From Crambe crambe (taxonomy: Eukaryota; Porifera; Demospongiae; Poecilosclerida; Crambeidae), in contig OZ004598.1 of the NCBI GenBank assembly GCA_963924555.1, forward strand, positions 930,001-994,000: 64,000 bases of DNA, written 5' to 3'. Shown here in pieces: positions 1 through 10,297 of the stretch (the stretch's first letter is position 1; each line of letters starts with the position of its first letter). The position numbers were made by a program, and so were the translations under genes. Under the pieces are notes generated by a model. It was not told the DNA's origin. It did not search any database and saw only the letters and a list, made by a program, of their open reading frames with translations.

Positions 1-76
1 AAAAGAATACTCATTTCCAGTGGGGAGATGATCAGCAACAAGCCGAGTTAAAAATTTACTCACCAGTGATACTGTA

Positions 77-1909
77 ATGGCATATTTTGATAACAATAAA
101 ATAACAGAGCTGGTTACAGATGCATCACCATGGGGATTGTCGGCAATTCTCTCACAGCATGCATCCGATCACAATGATCGCAAGATAGTTGCTTTCGTCA
201 GTAGATCACTGTCAGATGTTGAACAGAGATATTCTCAAACGGAAAAGGAGGCACTCGCCATTGTCTGGGCGGTGGAACGTCTTCACTTGTATCTCTGCAG
301 TGGTCATTTTCAACTCATAACGGATTGCAAGCCAGTGGAGTTGATTCTTAATAATCCAAAATCAAAGCCACCTGCTCGAATTCAGAGATGGAATTTGCGT
401 CTCCAAGAGTACGATTTCTCAGTAGTCCACACAAAAGGAATCGACAATCCATCTGATTTTCTGTCAAGGCATCCTAGTCAATATACAACTCCACAACAAG
501 AACAAATGGCTACAAGATACGTAAACTTCATCTCCTCCCATGCTGTTCCCAAGGCAATGTCACTATCTGAAATTGAGGAAGCAACAAAAGAGGATGTCAC
601 ATTGCAGAAATTGGCAGATCTCATCCGCACCAATGGCTGGGACTCACTAAATGATTTATCTGACCAGACAGGAGTGAATATGACTGAATTGAAGCAGTTT
701 TCGAAGATTAGTGAGGAATTGACAGTGAATGACGAGGCCAGCATTATATTGAGAGGATCTCGAATTATAATGCCAGAAAAGCTAAGAGAAAGAGCAGTAA
801 ACATCGCTCATGAAGGCCATCAGGGCATAGTGAAAACCAAGCAACTGATCAGAGAAAAGATATGGTTTCCAGGTCTGGATGACGAAGTGAAGAAAGTTAT
901 CAGTGACTGTTTAGCCTGTCAAGCAAATGGACCAGACCAACGTCCTGATCCGTTGCAAATGTCTCCATTGCCACCAGACCCTTGGCATACTGTACATATT
1001 GATTTTTGCGGACCGTTCCCAACTGGAGAGTATCTTTTGGTTACAATTGATGCATATTCGAGGTTTCCTGAAGTTGACATAGTTCGGTCAACCGCAGCCA
1101 AAGGGACAATTAGCAAGTTGCAGAGGATCTTTTCTACACATGGTATCCCAAAGATTGTCAGAAGTGACAACGGTCCACCTTTCACTAGCCATGAATTCAA
1201 GATATTCATGAATGAGTATGGCATCCAACATCAACGATGTACTCCCCTATGGCCACAAGCAAATTCAGAGGCTGAACGGTTCATGAAACCATTGACGAAA
1301 GCTGTTCGATCAGCTCGTTTAGAAGGACGTGATTGGCACAAAGAGTTGTATGTTTTTCTACTTAATTATCGTGCTACTCCACATGTGACTACAGGAGAGT
1401 CTCCATCCAAATTGCTTTTTAATCGTATGATTAAGACCAAACTTCCACAACTGGCACCAGAAAATAACCAAGGTGATAAAGACTTACGACAAAAGGATGA
1501 AAAAGCCAAGGAAAAGATGAAGAGATATGCTGACAAGAAAAGAAAAGCACAGCCATCGAAACTTGTAGTCGGAGATATGGTGCTGATGAAGCAAAAGAAA
1601 CATACAAAATTCTCCAGCAGGTTTGATCCAGTGCCATTTCAAGTTGTCCGATTGAAGGGTACTATGGTAACAGTTGTTCGAAACGGCAAATATGTAACTC
1701 GAAATGCATCTCTATTGAAAGCAGTACGCTGTTCTGGTAACGTAGATATTGAAAGCAGTGAGGAAACTGATGATATTGTGGATGACGATGAGAACGGTGT
1801 ACAACCTTCAGCTGAAAACACAACTCCAGTCGGCAGACGATACTCAACTCGTGAACGTCGAAACTTTCAGCGTTACGGTCAGAACATTTATGATCAGTAT
1901 AGTGTGTAA
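77..1909 (+). CDS. Retrotransposon pol fragment: RNase H and integrase
   Basis: This 610-codon open frame is the C-terminal part of a gypsy-type polyprotein. RNase H is at about residues 8-130, with an Asp in TDAS near residue 15. The H2C2 zinc-binding region of integrase is near 243-283 (HxxxH then CxxC). The DDE integrase core has Asp near 309 (HIDF), Asp near 364 (SDNG) and Glu near 400. A basic C-terminal stretch follows. The Met at 77 is not a true start: codons of the same protein continue upstream in another frame (from about base 3), and the frame changes in a run of A at about 51-55. This points to a one-base deletion, so the copy is probably defective. The reverse transcriptase lies outside the window. 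Confidence 0.85.
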   Translation: MAYFDNNKITELVTDASPWGLSAILSQHASDHNDRKIVAFVSRSLSDVEQRYSQTEKEALAIVWAVERLHLYLCSGHFQLITDCKPVELILNNPKSKPPARIQRWNLRLQEYDFSVVHTKGIDNPSDFLSRHPSQYTTPQQEQMATRYVNFISSHAVPKAMSLSEIEEATKEDVTLQKLADLIRTNGWDSLNDLSDQTGVNMTELKQFSKISEELTVNDEASIILRGSRIIMPEKLRERAVNIAHEGHQGIVKTKQLIREKIWFPGLDDEVKKVISDCLACQANGPDQRPDPLQMSPLPPDPWHTVHIDFCGPFPTGEYLLVTIDAYSRFPEVDIVRSTAAKGTISKLQRIFSTHGIPKIVRSDNGPPFTSHEFKIFMNEYGIQHQRCTPLWPQANSEAERFMKPLTKAVRSARLEGRDWHKELYVFLLNYRATPHVTTGESPSKLLFNRMIKTKLPQLAPENNQGDKDLRQKDEKAKEKMKRYADKKRKAQPSKLVVGDMVLMKQKKHTKFSSRFDPVPFQVVRLKGTMVTVVRNGKYVTRNASLLKAVRCSGNVDIESSEETDDIVDDDENGVQPSAENTTPVGRRYSTRERRNFQRYGQNIYDQYSV

Positions 1910-1940
1910 CTCTCAAGTATTTATCAAAGAAGGGGAGGGA

Positions 1941-2136
1941 TGTAGTGTTTAGTGCATCACAATGACTGTATCATTATTATCTAATTATGTATCACTCTTG
2001 TTATTTCCTTGTATCATAAACATGTTATGATGTAATAGATAGACATGGATATAGACCTCATGCTTATGTAGACATTAAAAAGGAAATTAAAGAATCCATT
2101 ATAATCTAGTATCATCCATAGAGTTGGAATACTACA
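1941..2136 (+). repeat. 3' LTR of the gypsy-like element
   Basis: The LTR starts TGTAGT and ends ACTACA, a perfect 6-base terminal inverted repeat with canonical TG...CA ends, and is 196 bases long. It directly follows the polypurine tract CAAAGAAGGGGAGGGA. The sequence after ACTACA matches the array flank. The 5' LTR is not in the window, so divergence between LTRs cannot be judged. Confidence 0.85.
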
Positions 2137-2255
2137 TTTATGTTGATTACAGTGAACTCTAGTTTCATGGTTGATGAACAGTTTGTTAAACAGTGACTTT
2201 CTATTGTTATACGACTGCATGAACTAATGTACTCATAGTCTTCCAATTATGCAAT

Positions 2256-4738
2256 TCAAGAGTGAGTACCATATGCTTCATTCTCCTTTAGTTGAAAGGT
2301 GTGGCTTTTTCGTTCCCCAACTTCCATGTACATTGGATCAGTACCACCTCTCACAGCCACACCTCCCTCATCCCTGCCCATCTGCTCATACACCTGCTCC
2401 CCCTCTAAGACTCCTGTCCCAGTTCTTCCAGGTCTGGACTTTAGTTGACACTTGCAGACAACAACCTGCACCGCCACAAAGATGACTGTGGCCAGTAGAG
2501 CTGTGAGGATGGCTGTGAGGACAACTGACAAGATGGTAGTGTTGGTACACGTGTGTGCTAAATCTAAAAGGAAATGAAGAAGACGTAATACTTCATGATA
2601 TCTTCAGTATAGTTTGCTGCATTATGCAGTAAGAGGTTTAGTTCCACTTTCTCATACACTATGTATACATAGTCACAATCTAACCTTACCTGTCATGGTG
2701 GTTGTATCAGGTGCTGTTGTGAGTGGAGTGAGGGTGATATTAGAGGCATAAAAGGTCACCTCAGCAAGGTGCACCCAGTCAGAGTTTGGAAGAAGGACAA
2801 ATTGTAGAGTAAGTACTGGTAGAGAAACTGTGGCTGATATCAACACTCTCACAAGGGAGTCACAGGAAGTGTTGGAACTAACACTGATTGTTTGAATAGT
2901 TGTGAAGGGTTGACCTCGAGCAATGGCCCCTGAGAAGAGGATATCAGTGGTTTCTATCCCCCACTGTGGACAGTTGAACATCACCACCTCAACTCTCTCT
3001 ACTCTGTCATAGCCTGGTGTATCAGTGAAGTCAAAGGTGACATTAGTGGAGATATTTGCTCTTTGTATTGTGAGTAGTTGACTTGCCCACATGTCACCAT
3101 CTAGTCCAGTGAGTGTAGGAATATGCCCATCAAACAGGACACTGGAGTTCGGTTGTTGACATGTTGTTTGATATCATGTCTGTGCATGCTTTAGCCCAAA
3201 GCCATGCCATACATATACATGGCATGGCATGCAGAATTTCAGGAATCTCTGTTGCATATAGGGAAATCTCTATGACTCCATGGTGTACCTGGTGCTATTA
3301 TCACTGGTGGTGTTGTCACTGGTGTTGTTACTGATGGTGTTGTCACAGGTGGTGTTATCACTGGTGGTGTTGTCACAGGTGGTGTTGTAGGTGGTGGTGG
3401 AGTGAGGATGACATTTGGTGGACAGGAGGAATTTCTGGTTTTAAAGGTCACCTCAGCGATGTGCACCCAGTTTGAGTCCTGATCAAGGGTGAATTGTAGA
3501 CCAATTGGAGCTGATAAACACACTCTCACAAGAGACTCACAGGATGTGAGTGAACTAACAGAGGTTGAATTAAAAGTATTGAAGGGCTGACCTCTAGCAG
3601 TGGCCCCTGTAAGGGTGATGGTAGTAGTTCCTATCCCCCATTGTGGACAGTTGAACATCACCACCTCAACTCTCTCTACTCTGTCATAGCCTGGTGTATC
3701 CGTGAAGTCAAAGATAACATTAATCAAGGATTGCATTGTTTGTATTGTGAGTAGTTGACTTGCCCACATGTCACCATCTAGTCCAGTGAGTGCGGGAACA
3801 CGCCCATCAAACAGAACACTAGAGGTTGGTTGCAGACAGGTTGTCCTTGTTTCAGCCATACTAATTGCAGCGAGCGAGCGAAGCGAGTGAGCTGACTCTC
3901 AGGTCATGACTCATTGAAATTTTAAATATAAGTAGATTGTAGGCGCTTGTTATCTAAGTGCTTGTGGTAAGTATTTACAGCTTTCTATGTATGGAGCTTC
4001 CTGGTTGGAACCACAACTTACATGACTCTTGTCTCTGACAGCAAGCACTGGAGCCTATCAGGTACTCACTTGCTCACTGTCAAATGCTGCACATGATTAT
4101 AGTAGTAGTTGTAGAGGCTCTAGCCTGGTACTTTATTACATATAAACTCAACAGCAACTAAAGAGTTGTAGCACTAACTTGCTTGCTCACTGGCTATCAA
4201 AATTAATGTATCAAAGTGAATTGTAGGCGCTTGGCTTATCTAAGTGCTCGTGGTAAGTATTTACAGCTTTTGATGCATGGAGATTTCTGGTTGGAACCAC
4301 CACTTACATGACTCTTGTCTCTGACGCAATATAAAGCACTGGAGCCTATCATGCTCACTTGCTCACTGTCTAAACAGCAAAATCTTCTAAAGAGTTGTAG
4401 CACTAAAGAATACTTGCTTGCTCGCTCGCTGCCAACTGAATGTTGAACATTGCCCTAGTATTAGAACATTTTCCAGTAGGAGATGATCCATTCACTGATG
4501 TACCAGTGAGAAATGTGTAACGTTCAGGATACACTGTAAGTGAATATTGATGGACTAGTATACTTGCTAATAATCATAACTTCATACCTTGAGAGGAGAC
4601 AAGATGAAGGAAAGTACTCAGAAGGAGTGCAACAATGAACTTACATCCCTACAACATAATGTAAGATGGAAATTTAAGCTTTGTATACCAAGGCTTTGCA
4701 ATAACACCTACCAACTAGCAATAACTCACCTCTGACAT
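2256..4738 (-). pseudogene. Receptor array unit 1: broken by deletion and MITE insertion
   Basis: This unit has all the family exons but two are damaged. Exon 1 (ATGTCAGAG) is 4730-4738 and the signal-peptide exon is 4588-4648. Ectodomain 1 runs 4533 down to 3289 but is split by a 566-base MITE at 3867-4432. Ectodomain 2 starts at donor 2690, but its first third and its splice acceptor are gone: at about 3165-3172 it joins directly to sequence that in unit 4 lies in the preceding intron. The membrane/tail exon (2256-2563) is intact, with a hydrophobic helix and tail motifs VYEQM, MYMEV and NEAY. The unit is probably a pseudogene; its tail exon could still be used in a chimeric transcript. A gypsy-like LTR sits just downstream of its stop. 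Confidence 0.72.
3867..4432. mobile_element. MITE with GCAGCGAGCGAGC terminal inverted repeats, inside unit 1 ectodomain exon
   Basis: The left end begins GCAGCGAGCGAGCG and the right end is CTTGCTCGCTCGCTGC, an inverted repeat of about 16 bases with a few mismatches. Two diverged direct copies of a roughly 260-base segment lie inside; both contain TAGGCGCTTG and GGTTGGAACCAC. It interrupts the exon at a site that is continuous in unit 5 (18390-18420). A partial copy of the left end recurs at 19138-19200. Confidence 0.75.
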
Positions 4739-5189
4739 GTTTCATCCGTATAAAATTGTGCTTAAAGGTTAGCTAGTCCTGTAGGCACTAATCAGATTTT
4801 CTCCCGGAAACTGCATAAGTATAATGCCTATGCATGGCAAGTACCTCATACAGTTTACTCAAGTGACTGCTCAATGTATAAATATCTATAGGGTGCAATA
4901 ATATAGTCATGCATCAGTAGATAAGCATCCATTTTCTATGTCAACATACCATGCAAGTGTACTTTAGTTGTTTATCAGGACTCTATGTAAGGGTTAGTCC
5001 AGAATGAATGTGAGCAATACAAACTATAGCTCTCTGTATCTCTTCCATTCTTGCTATGAGCTTGACTAAACTGCTTACATCTGGAAAATAATACAGAACC
5101 ATAAGGTTTAGATGGGATATTGATAGATGCATGCATGTATGTACATGTAATTATACTGAATGTGTTTATGTTGATCACATGTAGTGAAA
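4739..5189. other. Spacer upstream of unit 1: repeat-derived, no gene seen
   Basis: Holds the 5' flank of unit 1 and then, at about 4977-5098, a short derivative of the dispersed repeat seen in full at 9427-10135. The internal part of that repeat is missing, so its left segment joins directly to AAGGTTTAGATGGG. No credible coding sequence was found. Confidence 0.5.
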
Positions 5190-6251
5190 TCTAGTTTCAT
5201 GGTTGATGAACAGTTTGTTAAACAGTGACTTTCTATTGTTATGAATGTAAAAATTTCTTAGAAATAAAAATGTGAAGTAGGGATGGCCCCAAATTTAGCA
5301 CATAGCTATTACAACTGCAGCTTCATTATGAAACCAAGTTATATGCCCCAAAAATCTAGCTACACTGCAACATCAAAGCAGTAGCTATGGCCCCAAAATC
5401 TAGCTGGAATATGTACTATAACTGCATGCAAGAGAGTGAACTTAGTGAAGTAATCCCTTACCCATCACCAAGTACGAGATACTATTCCTACTTCACTCCC
5501 TTTGCCTGTCATGGGAGTGAAGTAGGAATAGTATCTCGTACTTGGTGATGGGTAAGGGATTACTTAACTAAGTTCACTCTCTTGTCACTAACATCTAGCC
5601 AGTCTAGGTCTAGTCCAGTGAGTGTGGGGACATGCCCATCAAACAGAACACTGGAGGTTGGTTGCAGACAGGTTGTCATTGTGCTAGCCATACTAACATT
5701 AGAACAGTTTCCAGTAGAAGATGATCCATTCACTGATGTACCAGGAAGAAATGTGTAACGTTCAGGAACACCCCAACTCTCTCTACTCTGTCATAGCCTG
5801 GTGTATCAGTGAAGTCAAAGGTGATACTAGTCGAGACACCTGCTCTTCGTATAATGAGTTGTTGACTTGCCCACATGTTACCATCTAGTCCAGTGAGTGT
5901 GGGAACATGCCTATCAAACAGAACACTGGAGGTTGGTTGCAGACAGGTTGTGATTATGTCATCCATACTAACATTAGGACAGTTTCCAGTAGGAGATGAT
6001 CCATTCACTGATGTACCAGTGAGAAATGTGTAATGTTCAGGATACACTGTAAGTGAATATTGATGCACTAGTATACTTACTGATAATCATAACTTCATAC
6101 CTTGAGAGGAGACAAGGTGAAGGAAAGTGCTCAGAAGGAGTACAACAATGAACTTACATTCCTACAACATAATGTAAGATGGAAATTTAAGCTTCGTATA
6201 CCAAGGCTTTGCAATAATACCTACCAACTAGCAATAACTCACCTCTGACAT
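5190..6251 (-). pseudogene. Receptor array unit 2: fragment lacking membrane exon
   Basis: Only the 5' half of a unit remains. Exon 1 (6243-6251), the signal-peptide exon (6101-6161) and the N-terminal part of ectodomain 1 (6046 down to about 5768) are present. At about 5768 this jumps directly into a second copy of the same N-terminal segment (5767-5590), an internal partial duplication. The rest of ectodomain 1, ectodomain 2 and the membrane/tail exon are absent. A palindromic MITE (5245-5588) takes their place and abuts the conserved 3' flank (5190-5243). No open product is possible. Confidence 0.7.
5245..5588. mobile_element. Fold-back MITE, right arm truncated
   Basis: An inverted repeat of about 70 bases, 5431-5502 against 5514-5583, surrounds a 12-base spacer. 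The outer left part (AATTTCTTAGAAATAAAAAT then AAGTAGGGAT) matches the ends of the MITEs at 14721-15167 and 16217-16479. The right outer arm is missing, so the copy is truncated where it meets unit 2 coding sequence. Confidence 0.7.
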
Positions 6252-6946
6252 GTTTTATTCATATAAAAGAAAGTTAGCTAGTCCTGTAGGCACTAATCAG
6301 ATTTTCCCCAGGAACTGCATAAGTTTATTGCCTATACATTGTAAGTACCTTGAGTACATTTACTGATGTGACTGTTACCACTAAGATATTGTACCACTAA
6401 CAACTGAATAATGCACCAAAAGAGTGTTTTATGTTATAGCATTAGCTATATATAGTGTTTATATGATCTTGTTGACAAGTGCTCAATGTGTAAATATGTA
6501 TAGGATACAATATAGTCATGCACCAATAGATAGGCATGCATTTTCTATGTCAACATAGAAAATTGCTTATACATGATGTTTATTTTAAGATGTAAATGCA
6601 CACCATGCATGTGTACTTTAGTTGTTTATCAGGACTCTATGTAGGGTTAGTCCAGAATGAACGTGAACAATACGAACTATAGCTCTCTGTATCTCTTCTG
6701 TTCTTGCTATAGGCTCGACTAAACTGCTTACATTTGGAAAACAGTACAGAACCAAGGTTTAGATGGGCTTGAAGTCTTTGAATAGATGCATGCATATTGA
6801 TATTATATGTACATATAACAATACTGAATGTGTTTACAGTGAAATCTAGTTTCATGGTTGATGAACAGTTTGTTAAACTGTGACTTTCTATTGTTATACG
6901 ACTGCATGAACTAATGTACTTAGCTATAGTCTTCCAATTATGCAAT
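6252..6946. other. Spacer between units 2 and 3: repeat-derived
   Basis: Contains the conserved unit 5' flank and another internally deleted derivative of the 9427-10135 repeat (about 6622-6760). The conserved array 3' flank follows (6840-6940). Open frames here are short and match nothing recognised. Confidence 0.45.
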
Positions 6947-9161
6947 TCAAGAGTGAGTACCATATGCTTCATTCTCCTTTAGTTGAAAGGTGTGGCCTTT
7001 TCGTCCCCCAACTTCCATGTACATTGGATCAGTACCACCTCTCACAGCCACACCTCCCTCATCCCTGCCCATCTGCTCATACACCTGCTCCCCCTCTGTG
7101 ATTCCTGTGCCAGTTCTTCCAGGTCTGGACTTTAGTTGGTACTTGCAGACAACAACCAGCACTGCCACAAAGATGACTGTGGCTAGTAGAGCTGTGAGGA
7201 TGGCTGTGAGGACAACTGACAGGATGGTAGTGTTGGTACATGTGCGTGCTTCAATCGTGAAATCTAAAAGGAAATGAAGATGTAATACTTCAGTATCTTC
7301 AGTATAGTTTGCTGCATTATGTATTAAGAGGTTTAGTTCCACTTTCGTATATGTAGGGATTGTTGGCTGGATATACAGAACAAAGATTGATCCCATCTTG
7401 TTTCCTTACTTTTTTGAGCAGTGGTCATCCCTACATCTTTTTTTCATTTCACGAAATGCTTTTTCCCTTACTTGTTATAAAGAAAATGAACAAAAGTCAA
7501 TTTTAGAACTCGTTTTTTTATGTTAGCGAATGAATTTTTGGTTTTTGAACACTCTTTTCTCTTCTTTGTAGAAGTATTATCTCACTGTAGTCTTCTGAGA
7601 ACCTGTAGAGCAAGGGTAGAAAGAGAAAGAAGAGTTTTAGTTTATACAGTCTTATGACCTTTGACCTGCCATCCCTACATATACGTCGGGTAGCTTCAGA
7701 TTGTAGTGCAATAATGTACGTATATGTAGGGATTGTTGGCTGGATATACAGAACAAAGATTGATTCCATTTCCATCCTTCTTGTTTCCTTACTTTTTTGA
7801 GCAGTGGTCATCCCTACATCTTTTTTCATTTCACGAAATGCTTTTTCCCTTACTTGTTCCTGGTCTTTTTTCCTCTCTTTTATGGTTTTAGCTATGTATA
7901 GACTTCATTCTTCTATGTGTATGCAGGGACAGATGAAAGAAGAATAGTTCTCCAATAGTTCTCCAGCATACCAGCCCAATCATTATCAACGAGTCAAGGT
8001 GTTGTGTTATTGTTGAGCTATACTTGGAGGTCGAAGGAAGATGCTGAAATAGAGTCTACCGTGGTGAATCTAAATCCCCGAGTCGATACAGTAGTCTATC
8101 AATTTATCATTATCTAGAGGAGACAGCTGAGTAATATTATAATTTCGAATAATTGGATATCAAATACATGTGCATGCGTGTTATAGAAAAGATGGCTTCC
8201 TAATTGAATTAGTCGAGTGCTGTGCTCCGTGCTTTAGCCAAAAGCCATACCCATGCATATGCACGGCATGGCATGCATAATTTCAGTTGCATAGGGAAAT
8301 CTATATGACTGGTGTACCTGGTGCTGTTATCACTGGTGGTGTTGTCACTGGTGCTTTTGTCACTTGTGGTGTTGTCACAGGTGGTGTTGTAGGTGGTGGT
8401 GGAGTGAGGATGACATTTGGTGGACAGGTGGAATTTCTGGTATTAAAGGTCACCTCAGCAAGGTGCACCCAGTTTGAGTCCTGATCATGGATGAATTGTA
8501 GACCAAGTATTGGTCGAGAAACAATGGCTGATAGACACACTCTCACAAGAGACTCACAGGAGGTAAGGGAACTAATCCTGATTGAATTGAACGTATTAAA
8601 GGGTTGACCTCTAGCAGTGGCCCCTAGGAGGAGGATAACAGTAGATGCTATCCCCCACTGTGGACAGTTGAACATCACCACCTCAACTCTCTCTACTCTG
8701 TCATAGCCTGGTGTATCAGTGAAGTTAAAGATGACATTAGTCAAGAATTCCATTGTATTTATAGTGAGTAGTTGACTTGCCCACATGTCACCATCTAGTC
8801 CAGTGAGTGTGGGGGCATGCCCATCAAACAGAACACTGGAGGTTGGTTGCAGACAGGTTGTCATTGTGTCATCCATACTAACATTAGAACAGTTTGCAGT
8901 AAGAGATGACCCATTCACTGATGTACCAGTGAGAAATGTGTAACGTTCAGGATACACTGTAGGTGAATATTGATGAACTAGTATACTTGCTAATAATCAT
9001 AACTTCATACCTTGAGAGAAGGCAGGGTGAAGGAAAGTGCTCAGAAGGAGTGCAACAATGAACTTCCATCCCTACAACATAATATAAAATGGAAATTTAA
9101 GCTTCGTATACCAAGGCTTTGCAATAACACCTACCAACTAGCAATAGCTCACCTCTGACAT
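6947..9161 (-). CDS. Receptor array unit 3: single-ectodomain type I membrane protein
   Basis: Exons are 9153-9161 (ATGTCAGAG), 9011-9071, 8318-8956 and 6947-7263; the sum is 1026 bases, or 341 aa. All donors are GT, all acceptors AG, and internal junctions are phase 1. A signal peptide of about 20 residues is followed by one Cys-containing ectodomain of about 170 aa, ending in WVHLAEVTF. A Thr/Pro-rich stalk, one membrane helix (residues about 240-270) and a tail with VYEQM, MYMEV and NEAYGTHS follow. VYEQM fits the YxxM pattern known to bind PI3-kinase p85 SH2 domains. There is no second ectodomain exon; a MITE cluster (7347-8220) occupies that place. The ectodomain ending suggests a galactose-binding-like or discoidin-like beta sandwich, but I do not recognise the family. 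Role as a surface receptor is inference. Confidence 0.75.
7347..8225. mobile_element. MITE cluster in the long intron of unit 3
   Basis: Two inverted-repeat-type segments (7347-7475 and 7720-7855) share TAGGGATTGTTGGCTGGATA and TCATTTCACGAAATGC. They flank a segment (7480-7670) that recurs twice at 17143-17632. Bases 7860-8220 form a roughly 350-base sequence that recurs at 48930-49285 inside an intron of the Skeletor-like gene. No coding potential was seen. Confidence 0.65.
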
Positions 9162-10297
9162 GATTTATTCATATAAAAGTGGTGCTTAAAAGCTAGCTAG
9201 TCCTGTAGGCACTAATCAGATTTTCCCCCAGAAACTGAATATGATGATACCGTTCATAAGTGTATTGCCTACGCATGTTTATATGATCTTGTTGACAAGT
9301 GCTCAATGTGTATAGGGTACTATATAGTCAAGATAGTCATGCATTTTCTATGTCAACATAGAAAATTGCTTGTTCATGTTTATTTTAAGATGTAAATGCA
9401 CACCATGCATGTGCACTTTAGTTGTTTATCAGGACTCTATGTATAGGGTTAGTCCAGAATGAACGTGAACAATACAGACTATAGCTCTCTGTATCTCTTC
9501 TATTCTTGCTATAGGCTCAAATAAACTGCTTACATCTGGAAAACAATACAGAAGATGATATGTCCACTCAAACTCCTCTAGAACAGCGTCAACAATTGGT
9601 ACCAGCCGCCGTCTAAATTTTCATGATTCGTTCATCATCATCATCAGATTCATCTTCTTAGCAGCCTGTAACTTCATGTTCCTTTCACATACGACAATTT
9701 AATTCATATCAACTTGTAGTTATAACCACATATTGTGCTTTTACCATCGTTATCCACCCAGTTTTCCTCCAAAACAATCACTCAAATAAACGATACTATG
9801 TCAGTTATTTTAAAATGACATCATTTGCACACATGTCTGTCATTATTGTGGCCAGATTGATTATTCGAAGTAAGTAAAAGTCATATAAAAGTAAACAAAC
9901 AAGTGAAAGGAAAAATAAATAAAAAGGTTAGTCTGTACTTTTTACCTCTAGAGTTTTCATTAACCTCTAGAGTTTTCATGAACAAACATCAAATTTATGT
10001 TGCTTTTTTACACTGGGATTAATAATCAACATAATTTTTATGTTTGTTCACAGAAACTGCTATAGGTAAAAGTACAGACTAACCCTACATGGCCTTTTTA
10101 TTTAGTATAATTTTTCCCCTTCATATATTATAAGGTTTAGATGGGATCTTGAAGTCTTTAATAATTATACTGAATGTGTTCATGTTGATTATAGTGAACT
10201 CTAGTTTCATGGTTGATGAACAGTTTGTTAAACAGTGACTTTCTATTGTTATACGACTGCATGAACTAATGTACTTATAGTCTTCCAATTATGCAAT
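9162..10297. repeat. Spacer between units 3 and 4 with full copy of a dispersed repeat (9427-10135)
   Basis: The repeat begins with TAGGGTTAGTCCAGAATGAA and ends near CCTTTTTATTTAGTATAAT. Other copies are at 12833-13490 and, with a nested insertion, at 45926-47445 in an intron of the Skeletor-like gene. A CATCATCATCA tract and a palindrome (about 9930-10110) lie inside. It is probably a non-autonomous transposon or a composite. No gene was seen. Confidence 0.6.

Larger units (their letters stand above)
1..2136 (+). mobile_element. Ty3/gypsy-like LTR retrotransposon, 3' part (5' end outside window)
   Basis: The left edge begins inside the pol region between reverse transcriptase and RNase H. 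RNase H and integrase follow, then a purine-rich tract (1925-1940) and a 3' LTR (1941-2136). The element lies within the 3' flank of receptor unit 1: sequence after 2136 continues the conserved array flank seen at 5165, 10180 and 13570. The bases TTTAT just after the LTR are the likely right copy of a 5-base target duplication; the left copy is outside the window. Assignment to Ty3/gypsy rests on the RNase H-before-integrase order and the integrase type. Confidence 0.88.

Noticed and set aside
6947..7200. ITIM inhibitory motifs in receptor tails
   Set aside because: The residue two before Tyr is Pro, Gln or Glu rather than Ile, Val, Leu or Ser, so the ITIM consensus is not met; YxxM is the better description.
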